Source of the DNA: Rhizomicrobium sp.
GTDB taxonomy: Bacteria > Pseudomonadota > Alphaproteobacteria > Micropepsales > Micropepsaceae
DNA length: 64,000 nucleotides
Direction of reading: 5' to 3'
Assembly (NCBI GenBank): GCA_037200045.1
Contig: JBBCHM010000001.1
Span: forward strand, 2,294,001-2,358,000
Position numbers and translations under genes: made by a program. Numbering within the stretch: the first letter of the stretch is position 1; every line of letters starts with the position of its first letter. The notes below the pieces were generated by a model. It did not search any database and was not told the DNA's origin. It saw only the letters and a program-made list of their open reading frames with translations. Positions 31,773-41,704 of the stretch are shown here, piece after piece.

Positions 31773-34700
31773 CCGGCTGGATGAAAGCGCTCCTGATCGC
31801 CGGCGGCACGGCCGCCGGCGCCGCCGTCATCGCCGCCGCGGTCTATTTCGGCCTGCCTTATCTTCAGCAGAAGGCACCGCCCGCGGCCCACGCCCCGGTG
31901 ACATCGTCGACTTCGCCCGACTTCACCAAGACCGCCTATCAGGTGGATTCGAGCGGCAATCTGGTTCTCGATTCGAACGGCAATCCCGTTCCCTTCACGG
32001 GTTCGGTCCATGTCGGCGACGAGGTCGAATATGTGCTGACATATAAGGTGCCCACCACGGGCGCGACCGGGCCTGTCACCATCACCGACACGCTGAGCGC
32101 CAACCAGACCTATGTCGACCCCTCCATCCAGGCGCCGCCGGGATGGACCTACCCGACGAGCCCGGGTTATCCCGGCAACGCCGAAACCTACAGCAATCCC
32201 GGCATGGGGCCGGGCACCGGCTTCACGATGACCGTGGTGCCGATCGGCCCGGCCGTCGGTCTGGCCGGCAATTCCACCGGCGACGGCTTCCAGCCGATTC
32301 CGGTCGCCGCCGCCGGACATATCTACAGCGTGTGGCACCACATGCCCAATCCTCAGCCCGGTTCTTACGCGGGCGTGATGTGCTGGAACGCGTCCGATCT
32401 CAGCCCCTGCGTCGGCTATTCGAAGCTGATCAGCGCGGCCGGAGGCGGCAATATGATCACGCCCCATTGGCCGCATGCCGTGGTCGTGGGCACCAAGTTC
32501 TATTTCCCGGCCAGCCGCGAGCAGGCCAACAACACGACCGCCGATCTCGGCATCGGCTGCTGGGACACCGTGACCGAGGCGGCGTGTCCCTTTATCACGC
32601 TCCCCGGCAGCCCGACGTTCCCGTTCGTCTGGTCGTCGATCACGACGAGCCAGTATGGCGCCCACTCCACCAGCTATCTGGCCGGCGTGGTGACCGATCC
32701 GGCGCAGCCGACGCATCTGATCGTCAACGTGAACAACCAGCTCTATTGCATCGATGCGACGACGTCGGCGCCCTGTGCGGCTTGGGCGAGTTCGCCGCCG
32801 CTGGCCGGCGCCACGATGGCCGGCCAGTTTCGCGACATGATCGCGGAAGACTCCGGAGGCAGTCCGCGGGTGTTTGTCGAATACAATGGCGGCACGGCGT
32901 CGGCCCGCATTGCTTGCCGCGTTCTGGCGACGGGTGCGAACTGTCCGGGATGGGCCTTGGTCGGCGGATCGTCGGAAACCGTTCTGCCGCTCAAGACCGG
33001 AAACTACATGACGATATCGCCTGTTCCGGACGCCGGTCCGGGCTGGCTCGCGGTCTGCGCGCACCAGGCGCTGCAGGGTCCGCCGGCGTGCCTGAAGACG
33101 GCCGATGGGACGACCTATACGATGCCGGCGATCTTCGGCACGGCCGCCGGACCGTTCAACGGGACGGACAATAATTATGCGCCGGGCGGCAACGGCCGCT
33201 ATGTGATCGCGGCGTTCCGTATCCCGGGCACACGGCAGGTTCTCTATCCCTATTATATCTCGCGGACGCAGCCCTTCTGTTTCGACTTCGCGACCTCGGC
33301 ACCTTGCGCCGGCTTCAACGCCGCCTGGAATTCCGACAACGTCACGCCAAATTCCACGCTCGGCGCCGCCCGCGACTACGGCTACGCCGCCGATCCGACC
33401 GATCCCGAGCACTGCCTGCTGGGCCTCGGCGACCACGAGATTCTCTGGCGCTTCCGCCGTGACGGCGCGATGGGGCGCGGCGTGTGCAGCCAGCAGCACA
33501 TGCAGCAGACGTTCAACATCGACGATCAGTTCTGCGCCAAGAAGCCGAAAGAGGCCAACTGGACGAATGTGGAGATCGTCGGGCGTCCACCGGAGCTCGT
33601 CGGCGGCACGATCACGATCACCAACTCCGCCGGCACGGTGGTGCAGACCATCGCGGTGACGAGCGCCAATTCCTATCCCGTCAATCTCGCGGCGACCGGA
33701 ACGGACGCCACGCTCACGGTCGCCTTCACGCCGAATTACGGCACCAACACCCCGCCGACGGCCGCTTACCAGGTCAAGCTCGACTACACCGCCGATGTCG
33801 ATCCGCAGATCTGCTACAAGGTGAAAGTCCTGGATTGCACCGAGGGCGCGCCGCAGATCGACGCCAGCAACCACGCCGTCTACACCGACGCGCTCGGCAC
33901 CAAGGCCGCCGATGTCAATCTCGGCAAGGTCGTGGGCGGCCATTGCGGCCCGCCGCCCTGCCTGCTCGACCTGCAATCGTCGATCACGGTGAATCCGGAC
34001 GGCACCGGAACGCTCGCGATCACCGGATCGGGGCCACCCGGATTCAATCCGACGATCCTCAACGTCCATACGACCACGGCCGGTGTCGGCATCGCGCCGC
34101 CGACGCGCACCGTGCCGCCGGGGCCGATCAACACGACCTTCGTCCTTACCGGCATCACGCCGGGCCAGAGTGTCGACATCCAGATCGACGCGGTCGATCC
34201 GGGCGCCGGCACCAACGGCAGCGACAAATGCTGCTCTTCCACGATCACCGTCATCGTGCCGCGCGACGACCATCATCATCACACCGATGTCGCAATCCAG
34301 AAGAGCGCCACGTCCGAAGGCCAGGGACCGGCCAATGGCAGCGGCTATATCTATACGCTGGCCGTATCCAACATCAGCGATCCGGTTCCCGGCAGCGCCA
34401 TCGTCGTCACCGACGTGGTGCCCGCGGGCTTGAGCTTCGCCAGCGCGACCGGCACGAGCTGGAACTGCCAGGGACCGTTCCCCATCGCGGCCGGCGGCAC
34501 GCTCACCTGCACCTATACCGGCGGGGGAATGATCGCGACGGGGCAGAACCTGCCGCCGATCACCATTGTCTCGACCAATGCGATCCCCGGCGCGCAGCTT
34601 CCGCAGGTGACGAACTGCGCCCGCATCGCCCTGGTGCCGGCAGCCGGACTGACCGACTACAATCCGTCGAACGACCAGAGCTGCGTCACCGGCGGAACGC

Positions 34701-36136
34701 AGGCCGGGACGCAGGACGATCTTGGCATCCACAAGACCGTCGCGACCCACGGCCATGGTCCCGACATTCTGGGCTACACCTACACGCTGGCGGTCACCAA
34801 TCTCGGCGCGCCGGTCAACGGCCAGAACACGGTGACGGTCACCGATGTCGTCCCCGCCGGGATCAGCTTCGCCAGCGCCACCGGCACGAACTGGAACTGC
34901 CCCGGTCCCTTCCCCATCGCGGCCGGCGGCACGCTCACCTGCACCTATGCCGGCAGCGGCGCGCTGACGACCGGACAGCCCCTGCCGACCATCGCCGTGA
35001 CCACCGGCAGTTTCGTGGCGGGCGCGGTGGCTCCGCCGATCACCAACTGCGCCGATGTGGCGTTCGCGGCGGGCAGCGGCCTCACCGACGGCAATGCATC
35101 GAACAACCATAGCTGCGCCAGCACCGGAACGGTGACGGTCATCAAGGTGGTCAAGCCCGCCCAGGGCCATGATGTTTCGACGGCGGAGTTCTATGCCAAC
35201 GTGTCCTGCGCCCTGCCGGACGGAACCACCACCGCCTCGGGTTACGCCCTCAGCCCGGCCGACAACTACACGCAGGTGGTTTCGAACGTGCCCGCGAGCT
35301 CGGTCTGCACGATCTCCGAGACGACGCCGCTGCCCGCGACCGACGATCCGGCGAACTGCCATTGGGACACGACCTATCCCGACGGGCAGCAGGCGACCGT
35401 GACGGCCGGCAACGTCACCGCGCATATCGTCAACACCGAAACCTGCGGCACCAAGGGCGCGGAAGCCGTCCCCACCACCACCGTCACGATCGCGAAGGCG
35501 GTGGTGATCGACGGAAAGATCAGCCATGCGCCGCACGAGGCGTTCCCGATCCGGGCAAGCTGCGTCCAGCCGGACGGCAAGACGGTGAGCCTGAACTACA
35601 CCGCGTCCGCGGCGCTGGGCTTCGACTCGGTCAAGCAGACCGTGCCGGCGGGGACCAAGTGCACGGTCCGCGAGCCTCCACCGCCGCCGCCGCCGGGCCG
35701 CCGCCTATGCCATTGGGAGACGACCTATCAGTTCAACGGCAAGCCGGTGCGCGCCTTCCCGGTGACGCTCGGCGGGCGCGCGGGCAACGTCATCGCGGTG
35801 CGCAACGAGCTTGTCTGCGAGGACCAGCCGACCGACGAATCCTGCGCCGGCACCGGCCATTGGAACGGCCGGCGCTGCGTGACGTGCGAGCGGGGCGAGA
35901 CCTGGGACGACGCGAAACGGATCTGCACCGTGCCGCGCCTGATATGCCACGCCCCCATGGTCCTCAACGACGAGGGCACGGCGTGCGAATGCCCGGAAGG
36001 AACGACGCTGAAGAACGGCACCTGCCGCAAGCGCGGCTCGTTCCTCGACGACGTGCTCGGCCACACCCATTTCGGGATCGGCGGCGGCACGGGCGGGCAT
36101 CGCGGCGGCGGCGACACCCAGCCGCCCGGAAAATAG
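31769..36136 (+). CDS. Giant DUF11-repeat surface protein
   Basis: 1455 residues, starting at ATG 31769 that overlaps the previous stop (ATGA). An N-terminal helix (ALLIAGGTAAGAAVIAAAVYF) anchors it. Several immunoglobulin-like DUF11 repeats are recognisable (VEYVLTYKVPTTG..., and two tandem copies with LAVSNI/LAVTNL...VTDVVPAG...FASATGT...TLTCTY), preceding prealbumin-like repeats. The C terminus is Cys-rich with EGF-like spacing (CAGTGHWNGRRCVTCERGE; CECPEGTTLKNGTC). Such proteins act as surface stalks or adhesins. No cell-wall sorting signal is expected in this Gram-negative. Function is inferred from architecture. Confidence 0.75.
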   Translation: MTGWMKALLIAGGTAAGAAVIAAAVYFGLPYLQQKAPPAAHAPVTSSTSPDFTKTAYQVDSSGNLVLDSNGNPVPFTGSVHVGDEVEYVLTYKVPTTGATGPVTITDTLSANQTYVDPSIQAPPGWTYPTSPGYPGNAETYSNPGMGPGTGFTMTVVPIGPAVGLAGNSTGDGFQPIPVAAAGHIYSVWHHMPNPQPGSYAGVMCWNASDLSPCVGYSKLISAAGGGNMITPHWPHAVVVGTKFYFPASREQANNTTADLGIGCWDTVTEAACPFITLPGSPTFPFVWSSITTSQYGAHSTSYLAGVVTDPAQPTHLIVNVNNQLYCIDATTSAPCAAWASSPPLAGATMAGQFRDMIAEDSGGSPRVFVEYNGGTASARIACRVLATGANCPGWALVGGSSETVLPLKTGNYMTISPVPDAGPGWLAVCAHQALQGPPACLKTADGTTYTMPAIFGTAAGPFNGTDNNYAPGGNGRYVIAAFRIPGTRQVLYPYYISRTQPFCFDFATSAPCAGFNAAWNSDNVTPNSTLGAARDYGYAADPTDPEHCLLGLGDHEILWRFRRDGAMGRGVCSQQHMQQTFNIDDQFCAKKPKEANWTNVEIVGRPPELVGGTITITNSAGTVVQTIAVTSANSYPVNLAATGTDATLTVAFTPNYGTNTPPTAAYQVKLDYTADVDPQICYKVKVLDCTEGAPQIDASNHAVYTDALGTKAADVNLGKVVGGHCGPPPCLLDLQSSITVNPDGTGTLAITGSGPPGFNPTILNVHTTTAGVGIAPPTRTVPPGPINTTFVLTGITPGQSVDIQIDAVDPGAGTNGSDKCCSSTITVIVPRDDHHHHTDVAIQKSATSEGQGPANGSGYIYTLAVSNISDPVPGSAIVVTDVVPAGLSFASATGTSWNCQGPFPIAAGGTLTCTYTGGGMIATGQNLPPITIVSTNAIPGAQLPQVTNCARIALVPAAGLTDYNPSNDQSCVTGGTQAGTQDDLGIHKTVATHGHGPDILGYTYTLAVTNLGAPVNGQNTVTVTDVVPAGISFASATGTNWNCPGPFPIAAGGTLTCTYAGSGALTTGQPLPTIAVTTGSFVAGAVAPPITNCADVAFAAGSGLTDGNASNNHSCASTGTVTVIKVVKPAQGHDVSTAEFYANVSCALPDGTTTASGYALSPADNYTQVVSNVPASSVCTISETTPLPATDDPANCHWDTTYPDGQQATVTAGNVTAHIVNTETCGTKGAEAVPTTTVTIAKAVVIDGKISHAPHEAFPIRASCVQPDGKTVSLNYTASAALGFDSVKQTVPAGTKCTVREPPPPPPPGRRLCHWETTYQFNGKPVRAFPVTLGGRAGNVIAVRNELVCEDQPTDESCAGTGHWNGRRCVTCERGETWDDAKRICTVPRLICHAPMVLNDEGTACECPEGTTLKNGTCRKRGSFLDDVLGHTHFGIGGGTGGHRGGGDTQPPGK

Positions 36137-36153
36137 CGCGCCGGGCGGTTCGG

Positions 36154-37404
36154 TCAGACGCGTTCGAGCAGCGCGACGGTGCCCTGGCCGCCATCGGCGC
36201 AGACCGAGACGATGCCGCGCGTGCCCGGCGGCATCGCCGTCATCTCCTTGGCCGCCTGGCTCAGGATGCGCGCCCCGGTCGCGGCGAAAGGATGGCCCAG
36301 CGCCAGCGAGCCGCCATGCGGATTGACGCGCTGCCAGGGAAACGCGCCGAGGTCGGCATCGACGCCCGCTCTGGTCCGGCGATAGTCGCCATCGGACGCC
36401 GCGCGGATATTCGCGATCACCTGCGCCGCGAACGCCTCATGGATGTTCCAGGAGCCGATATCCTCGAAGACCAGGCCGTGGCGCGCCAACAGCCGCGGGA
36501 TCGCCCGCGCCGGCGACATCAGGATGCCTTCCGCCTCGTGGCGGAAATCCATCGCCGCCAGTTCCCAATCGACCAGCTTGACGCTCGGCGCGACGCCGAG
36601 CCGCGCGATGCCGTCGCGGTCGCCGACCCACAGCGACGCCGCGCCGTCGGTCAGGGGCGAGGAATTGCCGGCCGTCAGCGTGCCGTCCGCCGCGAAGGCC
36701 GGTTTCAGCCTGGCGAGCGCTTCGACCGAAGTGTCGCGCCGCGGGATCGCATCGCGTTCGACCCCGTCGAACGGCACGATCAGGTCGTCGAAGAAGCCGC
36801 TGTCCATCCCGTCGATGGCGCCCTGATGGCTTCTCAGCGCACGCTCGTCCTGGTCGGCGCGCGCGATGGAAAAGTATTTCACCGTGTCTTCGGTGTGTTC
36901 GCCCTGGCTGCGGCCGCTCTGCTTGTTCACCCAGCCGTGGATCGGCAGGTCGAAATCGCCGGCGGTCAGATGCGCCAGCATCGCGGCCGCGCCCGCGGGG
37001 TCCTTGCGGAACGTCGCCAGGATCGCATCGGCCTTCGCCATGGCGAGCGCGATGGGCACATGGCTCATCGTCTCCACGCCGCCGATGAGCGCCAGATGCG
37101 TGCCGCCGCGTCCGATCATCCCGGCCGCCTCGACCGCCGCCATGAAACTGGTCGAGCAGGCGAGCACGGTGGAGAAGGCCGGGATGCTCGGGTCCAGTCC
37201 CGCCTCGAACACCAGTTCGCGCGCGATGTTCGATACGGTGGGATCGGGGATGACCTGGCCCCAGGTCAAAAAGTCCGGCCGCGCCTTCGCCGCCATGGCC
37301 GATGCCACCGCGGACGACAGCGCGAGCGCGGAATGCTTGGCGAAAACGCCGCCGGCCTTCACGAAGGGGGTACGCAGGCCGGGGGCCAGGAAGATATCCG
37401 TCAT
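36154..37404 (-). CDS. Acetyl-CoA acetyltransferase (thiolase)
   Basis: 416 residues from ATG 37404 with AAAGGAA upstream. Thiolase landmarks: active-site Cys in VLACSTSFMAAVEAAG near residue 91, substrate-loop NPHGGSLALGHPFAATGARI with the catalytic His, and C-terminal VSVCADGGQG with the second Cys. The reaction is acyl-CoA plus CoA to acetyl-CoA and shortened acyl-CoA, or the reverse condensation. The residue pattern is nearer to FadI/type I thiolases than to PhaA; substrate length cannot be read. It ends 18 bp from the DUF11 gene, convergent with it. Confidence 0.9.
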   Translation of the reverse strand: MTDIFLAPGLRTPFVKAGGVFAKHSALALSSAVASAMAAKARPDFLTWGQVIPDPTVSNIARELVFEAGLDPSIPAFSTVLACSTSFMAAVEAAGMIGRGGTHLALIGGVETMSHVPIALAMAKADAILATFRKDPAGAAAMLAHLTAGDFDLPIHGWVNKQSGRSQGEHTEDTVKYFSIARADQDERALRSHQGAIDGMDSGFFDDLIVPFDGVERDAIPRRDTSVEALARLKPAFAADGTLTAGNSSPLTDGAASLWVGDRDGIARLGVAPSVKLVDWELAAMDFRHEAEGILMSPARAIPRLLARHGLVFEDIGSWNIHEAFAAQVIANIRAASDGDYRRTRAGVDADLGAFPWQRVNPHGGSLALGHPFAATGARILSQAAKEMTAMPPGTRGIVSVCADGGQGTVALLERV

Positions 37405-37515
37405 CGCCGTTCCTTTGGTTCCGCGAGCGTCAAGCGGGCCGAAGCCTACGCGCAAATGCCCCGTCCCCGTCAGCCCCCGCCGTCATGGACGGTTCGGGCC
37501 GCCATGGTCCGCGGC

Positions 37516-38814
37516 TCAGGACGGGAACCGGTCGGAGAACATCGGCAGGCCGCCGACCGACTCCGCTCTTGTGGCTTCGTCCTGCAGCACGTCCCAATGC
37601 TCGGCGAGCTTGCCGTCTTCGATGCGCACGACGTCGGCGGCGATCCACGACGCCGGCCGGCCATGGCCGGAGAACCGGCCATGCGCGATGACGTAATCGC
37701 CCTCCGCCACGATCAACTGGTTCTCGTAGCGCAGCGTGGCGGGCTGGCCGCGCACGAGGTCGAACAGCCCGTCGCGCCCCGGCGCGATATGGGCGCTGTG
37801 CTGGATGTAGCGGTCCGACCAGAACCGCGCCGCGCCGGCGTAGTCGCGCTTGTTGAACAGCGTGTCGAAGGCCGCGAGCACGAGTGCCTTGTTGGCTTCG
37901 GCCCCGTCCGAAGCCGACGCGAGGCACGAGGGAAACGGCAGCCGCTCGGCCGGCGAAAGCCGGGCATCGTCCTGCAGCCGCGCGGTGAGGAACCGGTCGG
38001 CTTGCGCCACGAAAAGCTCGGGATATTGATAGAACGATCCGTGGTTGGAATCCGGATACAGCACGAGCTGCGCGTTCGGCAGGGTCTGCTGCAGGACGAA
38101 GGAATTCTTCGTCGGGATGATCACGTCGTCGCTGCCTTGCACGATCAGCGTCGGCTGGCGGATGTTCTTCAGATAGTCGAGGACGCCTTCGCCCGGCGCG
38201 GTGTATTTGCCGACCGCCTGGCGCTGCGCCGCGCCGGCCGCTTCGCTCACTTCGGGATCGCGATCCTTCCGCCGCAGCTTGCGCTCCAGGAAGGCGAGAC
38301 CGGCCGCCCGGCCGGAGGCGGAGGGCGAGAAATGGACCGCGAGCCACAGATGCTCGGGCGGATCGTAGCGTCCGGCGAATATCTCCGCCGATTTGCTGGC
38401 CGACATGTCCGCGCCGCGCGGACCGGTGCCGACCAGGATGAGCCGGCGCACCAGGTCGGGCGCCTGGGCGGTGATCTCCTGGGCGACCATGCCGCCGATG
38501 GAGAAGCCGAGCACGTCCACTTCGGCGAGCCCGAGCGCCCCGATGAAGGCGATCGCGTTCCTGCCCATCTCCGGAAAGCTGGCCGGCACCGCGCCCGAAC
38601 TGCTCGACACGCCGGCATTGTCGAACAGGATCACCTCGCGATTGCGCGCCAGGCCGTCGGTCACCGCCGGATCCCAGTAATCCATCGTGCCCGTGAAATG
38701 CTGGTTGAACACCAGCGGCACGCCGCCCGGCTTGCCGAAGCGGCGATAGGCGAAGCGGATGCCGTTGGTCTCGACGAACCTGGTCGGCGCCGTCTGATGG
38801 GTGTGCTCGCTCAT
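37516..38814 (-). CDS. Alpha/beta hydrolase fused to SnoaL-like domain
   Basis: 432 residues from ATG 38814 (GGAGA upstream). Residues about 10-285 are an alpha/beta hydrolase: oxyanion region FNQHFTGTMDYWD, nucleophile elbow VLGFSIGGMVAQ, acid in VQGSDDVIIP, His in DSNHGSFYQYPE. Residues about 310-425 (FDTLFNKRDYAGAARFWSDR..., VVRIEDGKLAEHWDVLQDE) form a SnoaL/NTF2-like domain. The two are normally separate proteins in oxidative stress or polyketide contexts; the fusion suggests a hydrolase with a small-molecule-binding extension. Substrate unknown. Confidence 0.85.
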   Translation of the reverse strand: MSEHTHQTAPTRFVETNGIRFAYRRFGKPGGVPLVFNQHFTGTMDYWDPAVTDGLARNREVILFDNAGVSSSSGAVPASFPEMGRNAIAFIGALGLAEVDVLGFSIGGMVAQEITAQAPDLVRRLILVGTGPRGADMSASKSAEIFAGRYDPPEHLWLAVHFSPSASGRAAGLAFLERKLRRKDRDPEVSEAAGAAQRQAVGKYTAPGEGVLDYLKNIRQPTLIVQGSDDVIIPTKNSFVLQQTLPNAQLVLYPDSNHGSFYQYPELFVAQADRFLTARLQDDARLSPAERLPFPSCLASASDGAEANKALVLAAFDTLFNKRDYAGAARFWSDRYIQHSAHIAPGRDGLFDLVRGQPATLRYENQLIVAEGDYVIAHGRFSGHGRPASWIAADVVRIEDGKLAEHWDVLQDEATRAESVGGLPMFSDRFPS

Positions 38815-38968
38815 GCGGTTCTCCGGTCGTGGCCTGCGTTCTCGCGACAGGATGGTTCTGCCATGATCGTCCGCCGCCGGATTTGATCGTCCCGGCACCA
38901 ATTGGACGTTCCCGCCGCGTCTTGCGTGGCCGCTGTCCCGCCGGGCCGAACTGGTCTATGGTTGTTCG

Positions 38969-39214
38969 ATGGCTCGCGAGACCGCCTATATCGTGCAAGC
39001 TTTCGTCGCCGGCCGCGGGGCGGGGCTGAAGGCCGAGAAGGCCGTGCCCTGCAAATCGGCCGATGCGGCGCGCCGCATGGCCGAACGCATGGCGGCCTCC
39101 AAGCTCGGTGTCGTCGCGTTCTCGACCACGGGCGACGCCGAGACCGGCGACTATGACGAGCAGCCGACGATTCTCTTCCAGGCGGGCCGCCTCTCGGCCC
39201 AATTCGAGGAATGA
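38969..39214 (+). CDS. Conserved hypothetical small protein
   Basis: 81 residues starting ATG 38969 (MARETAYIVQAFVAGRGAGL...). It alternates short strands and a helix (SADAARRMAERMAASKLGVVAF), ending QPTILFQAGRLSAQFEE. I know similar short proteins as conserved hypotheticals in alphaproteobacteria but no function. It stands alone between divergent and co-directional neighbours. Confidence 0.65.
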   Translation: MARETAYIVQAFVAGRGAGLKAEKAVPCKSADAARRMAERMAASKLGVVAFSTTGDAETGDYDEQPTILFQAGRLSAQFEE

Positions 39215-39322
39215 CGGTACCTTCGCGTTGTCGCGAAATCTTTCACTTGGAACCTTAATCCAAAGCGCGCGTTTTCGGTTCGCGCGGTGGCTGCGGCGCT
39301 TTTTGTCATCCTGGATGCGTTC

Positions 39323-39688
39323 ATGGCCGTCGTTCTCATCGTCGAAGACGAAGTATTCACGCGCGAAATCGCCGAGATGATGATCCGCGACTGGGGCCAC
39401 CAGACCCTGTCGGCAGGCGACATCGACGAGGCGCTGTTTTACCTGCGCTCGGCCCGGCACATCGACGCGCTGTTCACCGACATCTATCTGCGGTCGGCGA
39501 TCCTCGGCGGCTGCGATCTGGCGCGCGAGGCGGTCAAGCTGCGGCCGTCGCTGCGCGTCCTCTACACCACCGGCAATTTCGTCACCGAGAAGATGAAGGC
39601 GCTGTTCGTCGACGGCATGGGCTGCCTGAGCAAGCCCTATACCGAACAGCAGCTCCACGGCTCATTCGCGAACCTGCTCGCGGTCTGA
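39323..39688 (+). CDS. Single-domain response regulator
   Basis: 121 residues from ATG 39323. CheY-like receiver: acidic pair VLIVEDEVFTRE, phospho-acceptor in DALFTDIYLRS, the Thr in LYTTGNF and the Lys in CLSKPYTEQQL. No output domain, so it works by protein contact. The histidine kinase starts 22 nt downstream on the same strand, making a natural cognate pair. Alphaproteobacterial single-domain regulators with HWE-type kinases often serve general stress or light signalling. Confidence 0.88.
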   Translation: MAVVLIVEDEVFTREIAEMMIRDWGHQTLSAGDIDEALFYLRSARHIDALFTDIYLRSAILGGCDLAREAVKLRPSLRVLYTTGNFVTEKMKALFVDGMGCLSKPYTEQQLHGSFANLLAV

Positions 39689-39710
39689 CGCCGCGAAGCG
39701 ACGAGGGACC

Positions 39711-41111
39711 ATGCCCGTATCCGACATTGCCGCGAGCGACATCGTGGAGACCGTGCCGAGCGCGCTGCTCGTGCTCGACCGCAACCTCAACATTACCTCG
39801 GCCAACCGCGCCTTCTACCAGACCTTCCGCACCAGCGCCGAAGAGACCGAGGGCTGCCTCATCTACGATCTCGGCAACCGCCAATGGGACATCCCCGCGC
39901 TGCGCACCTTGCTGGAGAGCGTGATCCCCCATCGCGCCTCGGTCGAGGGGTTCGAGGTCGAGCACGATTTCCCGACCATCGGCCGGCGCACCATGCTGGT
40001 CAATGCGCGCAAGATCTACCGACCGGGCGAGCATGACGGCTTCATCCTGCTCGCCATCGAGGATGTCAGTGAGGAGCGCGCGGCGCGCAAGGAAAGCAAC
40101 CGCAACTGGCAATTGACGCAAAGCATCGTCGATACGATCCGCGATCCCCTGGTCGTGCTCGAAACCGACATGACGATCGTGACGGCGAGCAAGGCGTTCC
40201 TGACCATGTTCGGCATCACCCAGGCCGAGGCGCATGGCAGGCGCATTTCCGAGCTCGGCCAGCATCAATGGGACGTGCCGGCGCTGCGCCATCTGATGGA
40301 CAAGGTGCTTCCGGAGAACAAGCCGATCGAGAATTTCGAGATCGAGGACGATTTCCCCGGCCTCGGCCTGCGCGTCTTCAACCTCAACGCCCGCAAGATC
40401 TCGCAGCCGGGAAACCACGCGCACCGCATGCTGCTGGTGTTCGAGGACATCACCGACCGCAAGCAGCGCGAGCGCGACGCCCAGATGCTCACCAACGAAA
40501 TCTCCCACCGCATCAAGAACAATCTGCAGATCGTCGTCGGCCTGATCTCCTACGAGGCCAAATGGACGGCGGCGCCGTGCCTGCCGGGCTATATGGCGAT
40601 GCAGGCGCGCATCGGCGCCATCGCCCAGCTCTACGACCTGATTTCCCAGTCGAGCCGCGGCCGCACCGTCGCCATCGACGCCTATCTGACCGAGATCGCC
40701 AAGGCGATGGCCGCGAGCCTGGGCGCGGATTCGGGGATCGCGATAAAGGTGAAGGCCGAGGCGCTGCAGATCGATCCGGACCGCGCCGTGCCCTTCGGGC
40801 TTCTGGTCAACGAGCTGGCGACCAACGCGATCAAGCACGCCTTTCCCGGCGGATCGGGGCAGGTCCTGCTGACGGTCGAACGGATCGGCGACGAGATCGA
40901 GCTGACGGTCGCCGATGACGGCGTCGGCATGAAGGACAAGGTGGTGGCGAAACTCCCGGAGAAGCGCGGCGCCGACTACGTCGCCATCTTCGTGCGCCAG
41001 TTGCACGGACGTCTCACCGTGTCGGGTCCGGGACAGCCCGGAACCGCGATCAAGATAAGCCTCCCGCTGCTTCTGCTCCCCTCCGGCGGCGCCGAACCCA
41101 TCGCGGCATAG
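39711..41111 (+). CDS. PAS-PAS HWE/HisKA_2-type sensor histidine kinase
   Basis: 466 residues without membrane helices. Two PAS domains of similar sequence (IVETVPSALLVLDRNLNIT... and IVDTIRDPLVVLETDMTIV...; each with a GNRQWDIPAL/GQHQWDVPAL segment, indicating internal duplication) precede a HisKA_2 dimerisation box EISHRIKNNLQIVVGL with the phospho-His. The ATPase domain has PFGLLVNELATNAIKHAFP (N box) and VADDGVGM (G1). A cytosolic sensor whose signal is unknown; pairs with the upstream response regulator. Confidence 0.9.
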   Translation: MPVSDIAASDIVETVPSALLVLDRNLNITSANRAFYQTFRTSAEETEGCLIYDLGNRQWDIPALRTLLESVIPHRASVEGFEVEHDFPTIGRRTMLVNARKIYRPGEHDGFILLAIEDVSEERAARKESNRNWQLTQSIVDTIRDPLVVLETDMTIVTASKAFLTMFGITQAEAHGRRISELGQHQWDVPALRHLMDKVLPENKPIENFEIEDDFPGLGLRVFNLNARKISQPGNHAHRMLLVFEDITDRKQRERDAQMLTNEISHRIKNNLQIVVGLISYEAKWTAAPCLPGYMAMQARIGAIAQLYDLISQSSRGRTVAIDAYLTEIAKAMAASLGADSGIAIKVKAEALQIDPDRAVPFGLLVNELATNAIKHAFPGGSGQVLLTVERIGDEIELTVADDGVGMKDKVVAKLPEKRGADYVAIFVRQLHGRLTVSGPGQPGTAIKISLPLLLLPSGGAEPIAA

Positions 41112-41118
41112 CCGCGCC

Positions 41119-41538
41119 TCAGGTCGCGGCGGTCGCCAGCAGGCCGATGGCGACCGAAGGGGCCGTCGTCTCGGGCTTTTCGCTTTCGCGCGCCGCGGGC
41201 CTCGGCGCGTGCCGCACCGATCCGTCGAGATGCGCACCGCGCTCGACCGTCAGGATGTCGTGAAAAAGCTCGCCCTCGACGCGCGCGCCGGCGCTGAGAA
41301 CCGTGGTGCGCGATTGCAGGATGCCGCTGGCGCGTCCGCGAATCGTCAGCGCGTCGGCGACGATCTCGCCCTCGACCGAGGCGTTGTCGCCGATCACGAT
41401 CTTGCGGCCGCGCACATTGCCCTCGACGCGGCCGTCGATCTGGATGTCGCCTTCGGACGTCATCGTGCCTTGCACGATGAGATCCGCGCCGATGAGCGAC
41501 GGCGTCCCCACCGCTGGATTCGGTTGCTTCATAGCCAT
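41119..41538 (-). CDS. Bactofilin-family cytoskeletal protein
   Basis: 139 residues from ATG 41538 (41532 also possible). The central part is the right-handed beta-helix bactofilin core: IGADLIVQGTMTSEGDIQID, GRVEGNVRGRKIVIGDNASV, EGEIVADALTIRGRASG, with short disordered ends. Bactofilins polymerise at the inner membrane and guide local wall growth or appendage formation. It converges with the kinase gene, leaving 7 bp. No partner M23 peptidase is next to it. Confidence 0.9.
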   Translation of the reverse strand: MAMKQPNPAVGTPSLIGADLIVQGTMTSEGDIQIDGRVEGNVRGRKIVIGDNASVEGEIVADALTIRGRASGILQSRTTVLSAGARVEGELFHDILTVERGAHLDGSVRHAPRPAARESEKPETTAPSVAIGLLATAAT

Positions 41539-41704
41539 GTGCCCAAGCTCGCGCCTTCCACCCGAGACTAATGAAGTTGGAGCGGCCGCGCATGGGGATT
41601 CCGGCATCCTGCGTCACTGTCGCTTCACACGCCGACGCCAAACTACGTTTTGCAGCCTGTTTAAACGGCAATCCCGGCGCGGCGGCCGGGCCGGTGCCCG
41701 CGCT

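Noticed and set aside
31694..35536. 1280-aa minus-strand ORF opposite the DUF11 gene
   Set aside because: Arg/Gly/Asp-rich low-information translation produced by G+C-rich antisense frames; the plus-strand genes have signal helices, domains and overlapping start/stop coupling.
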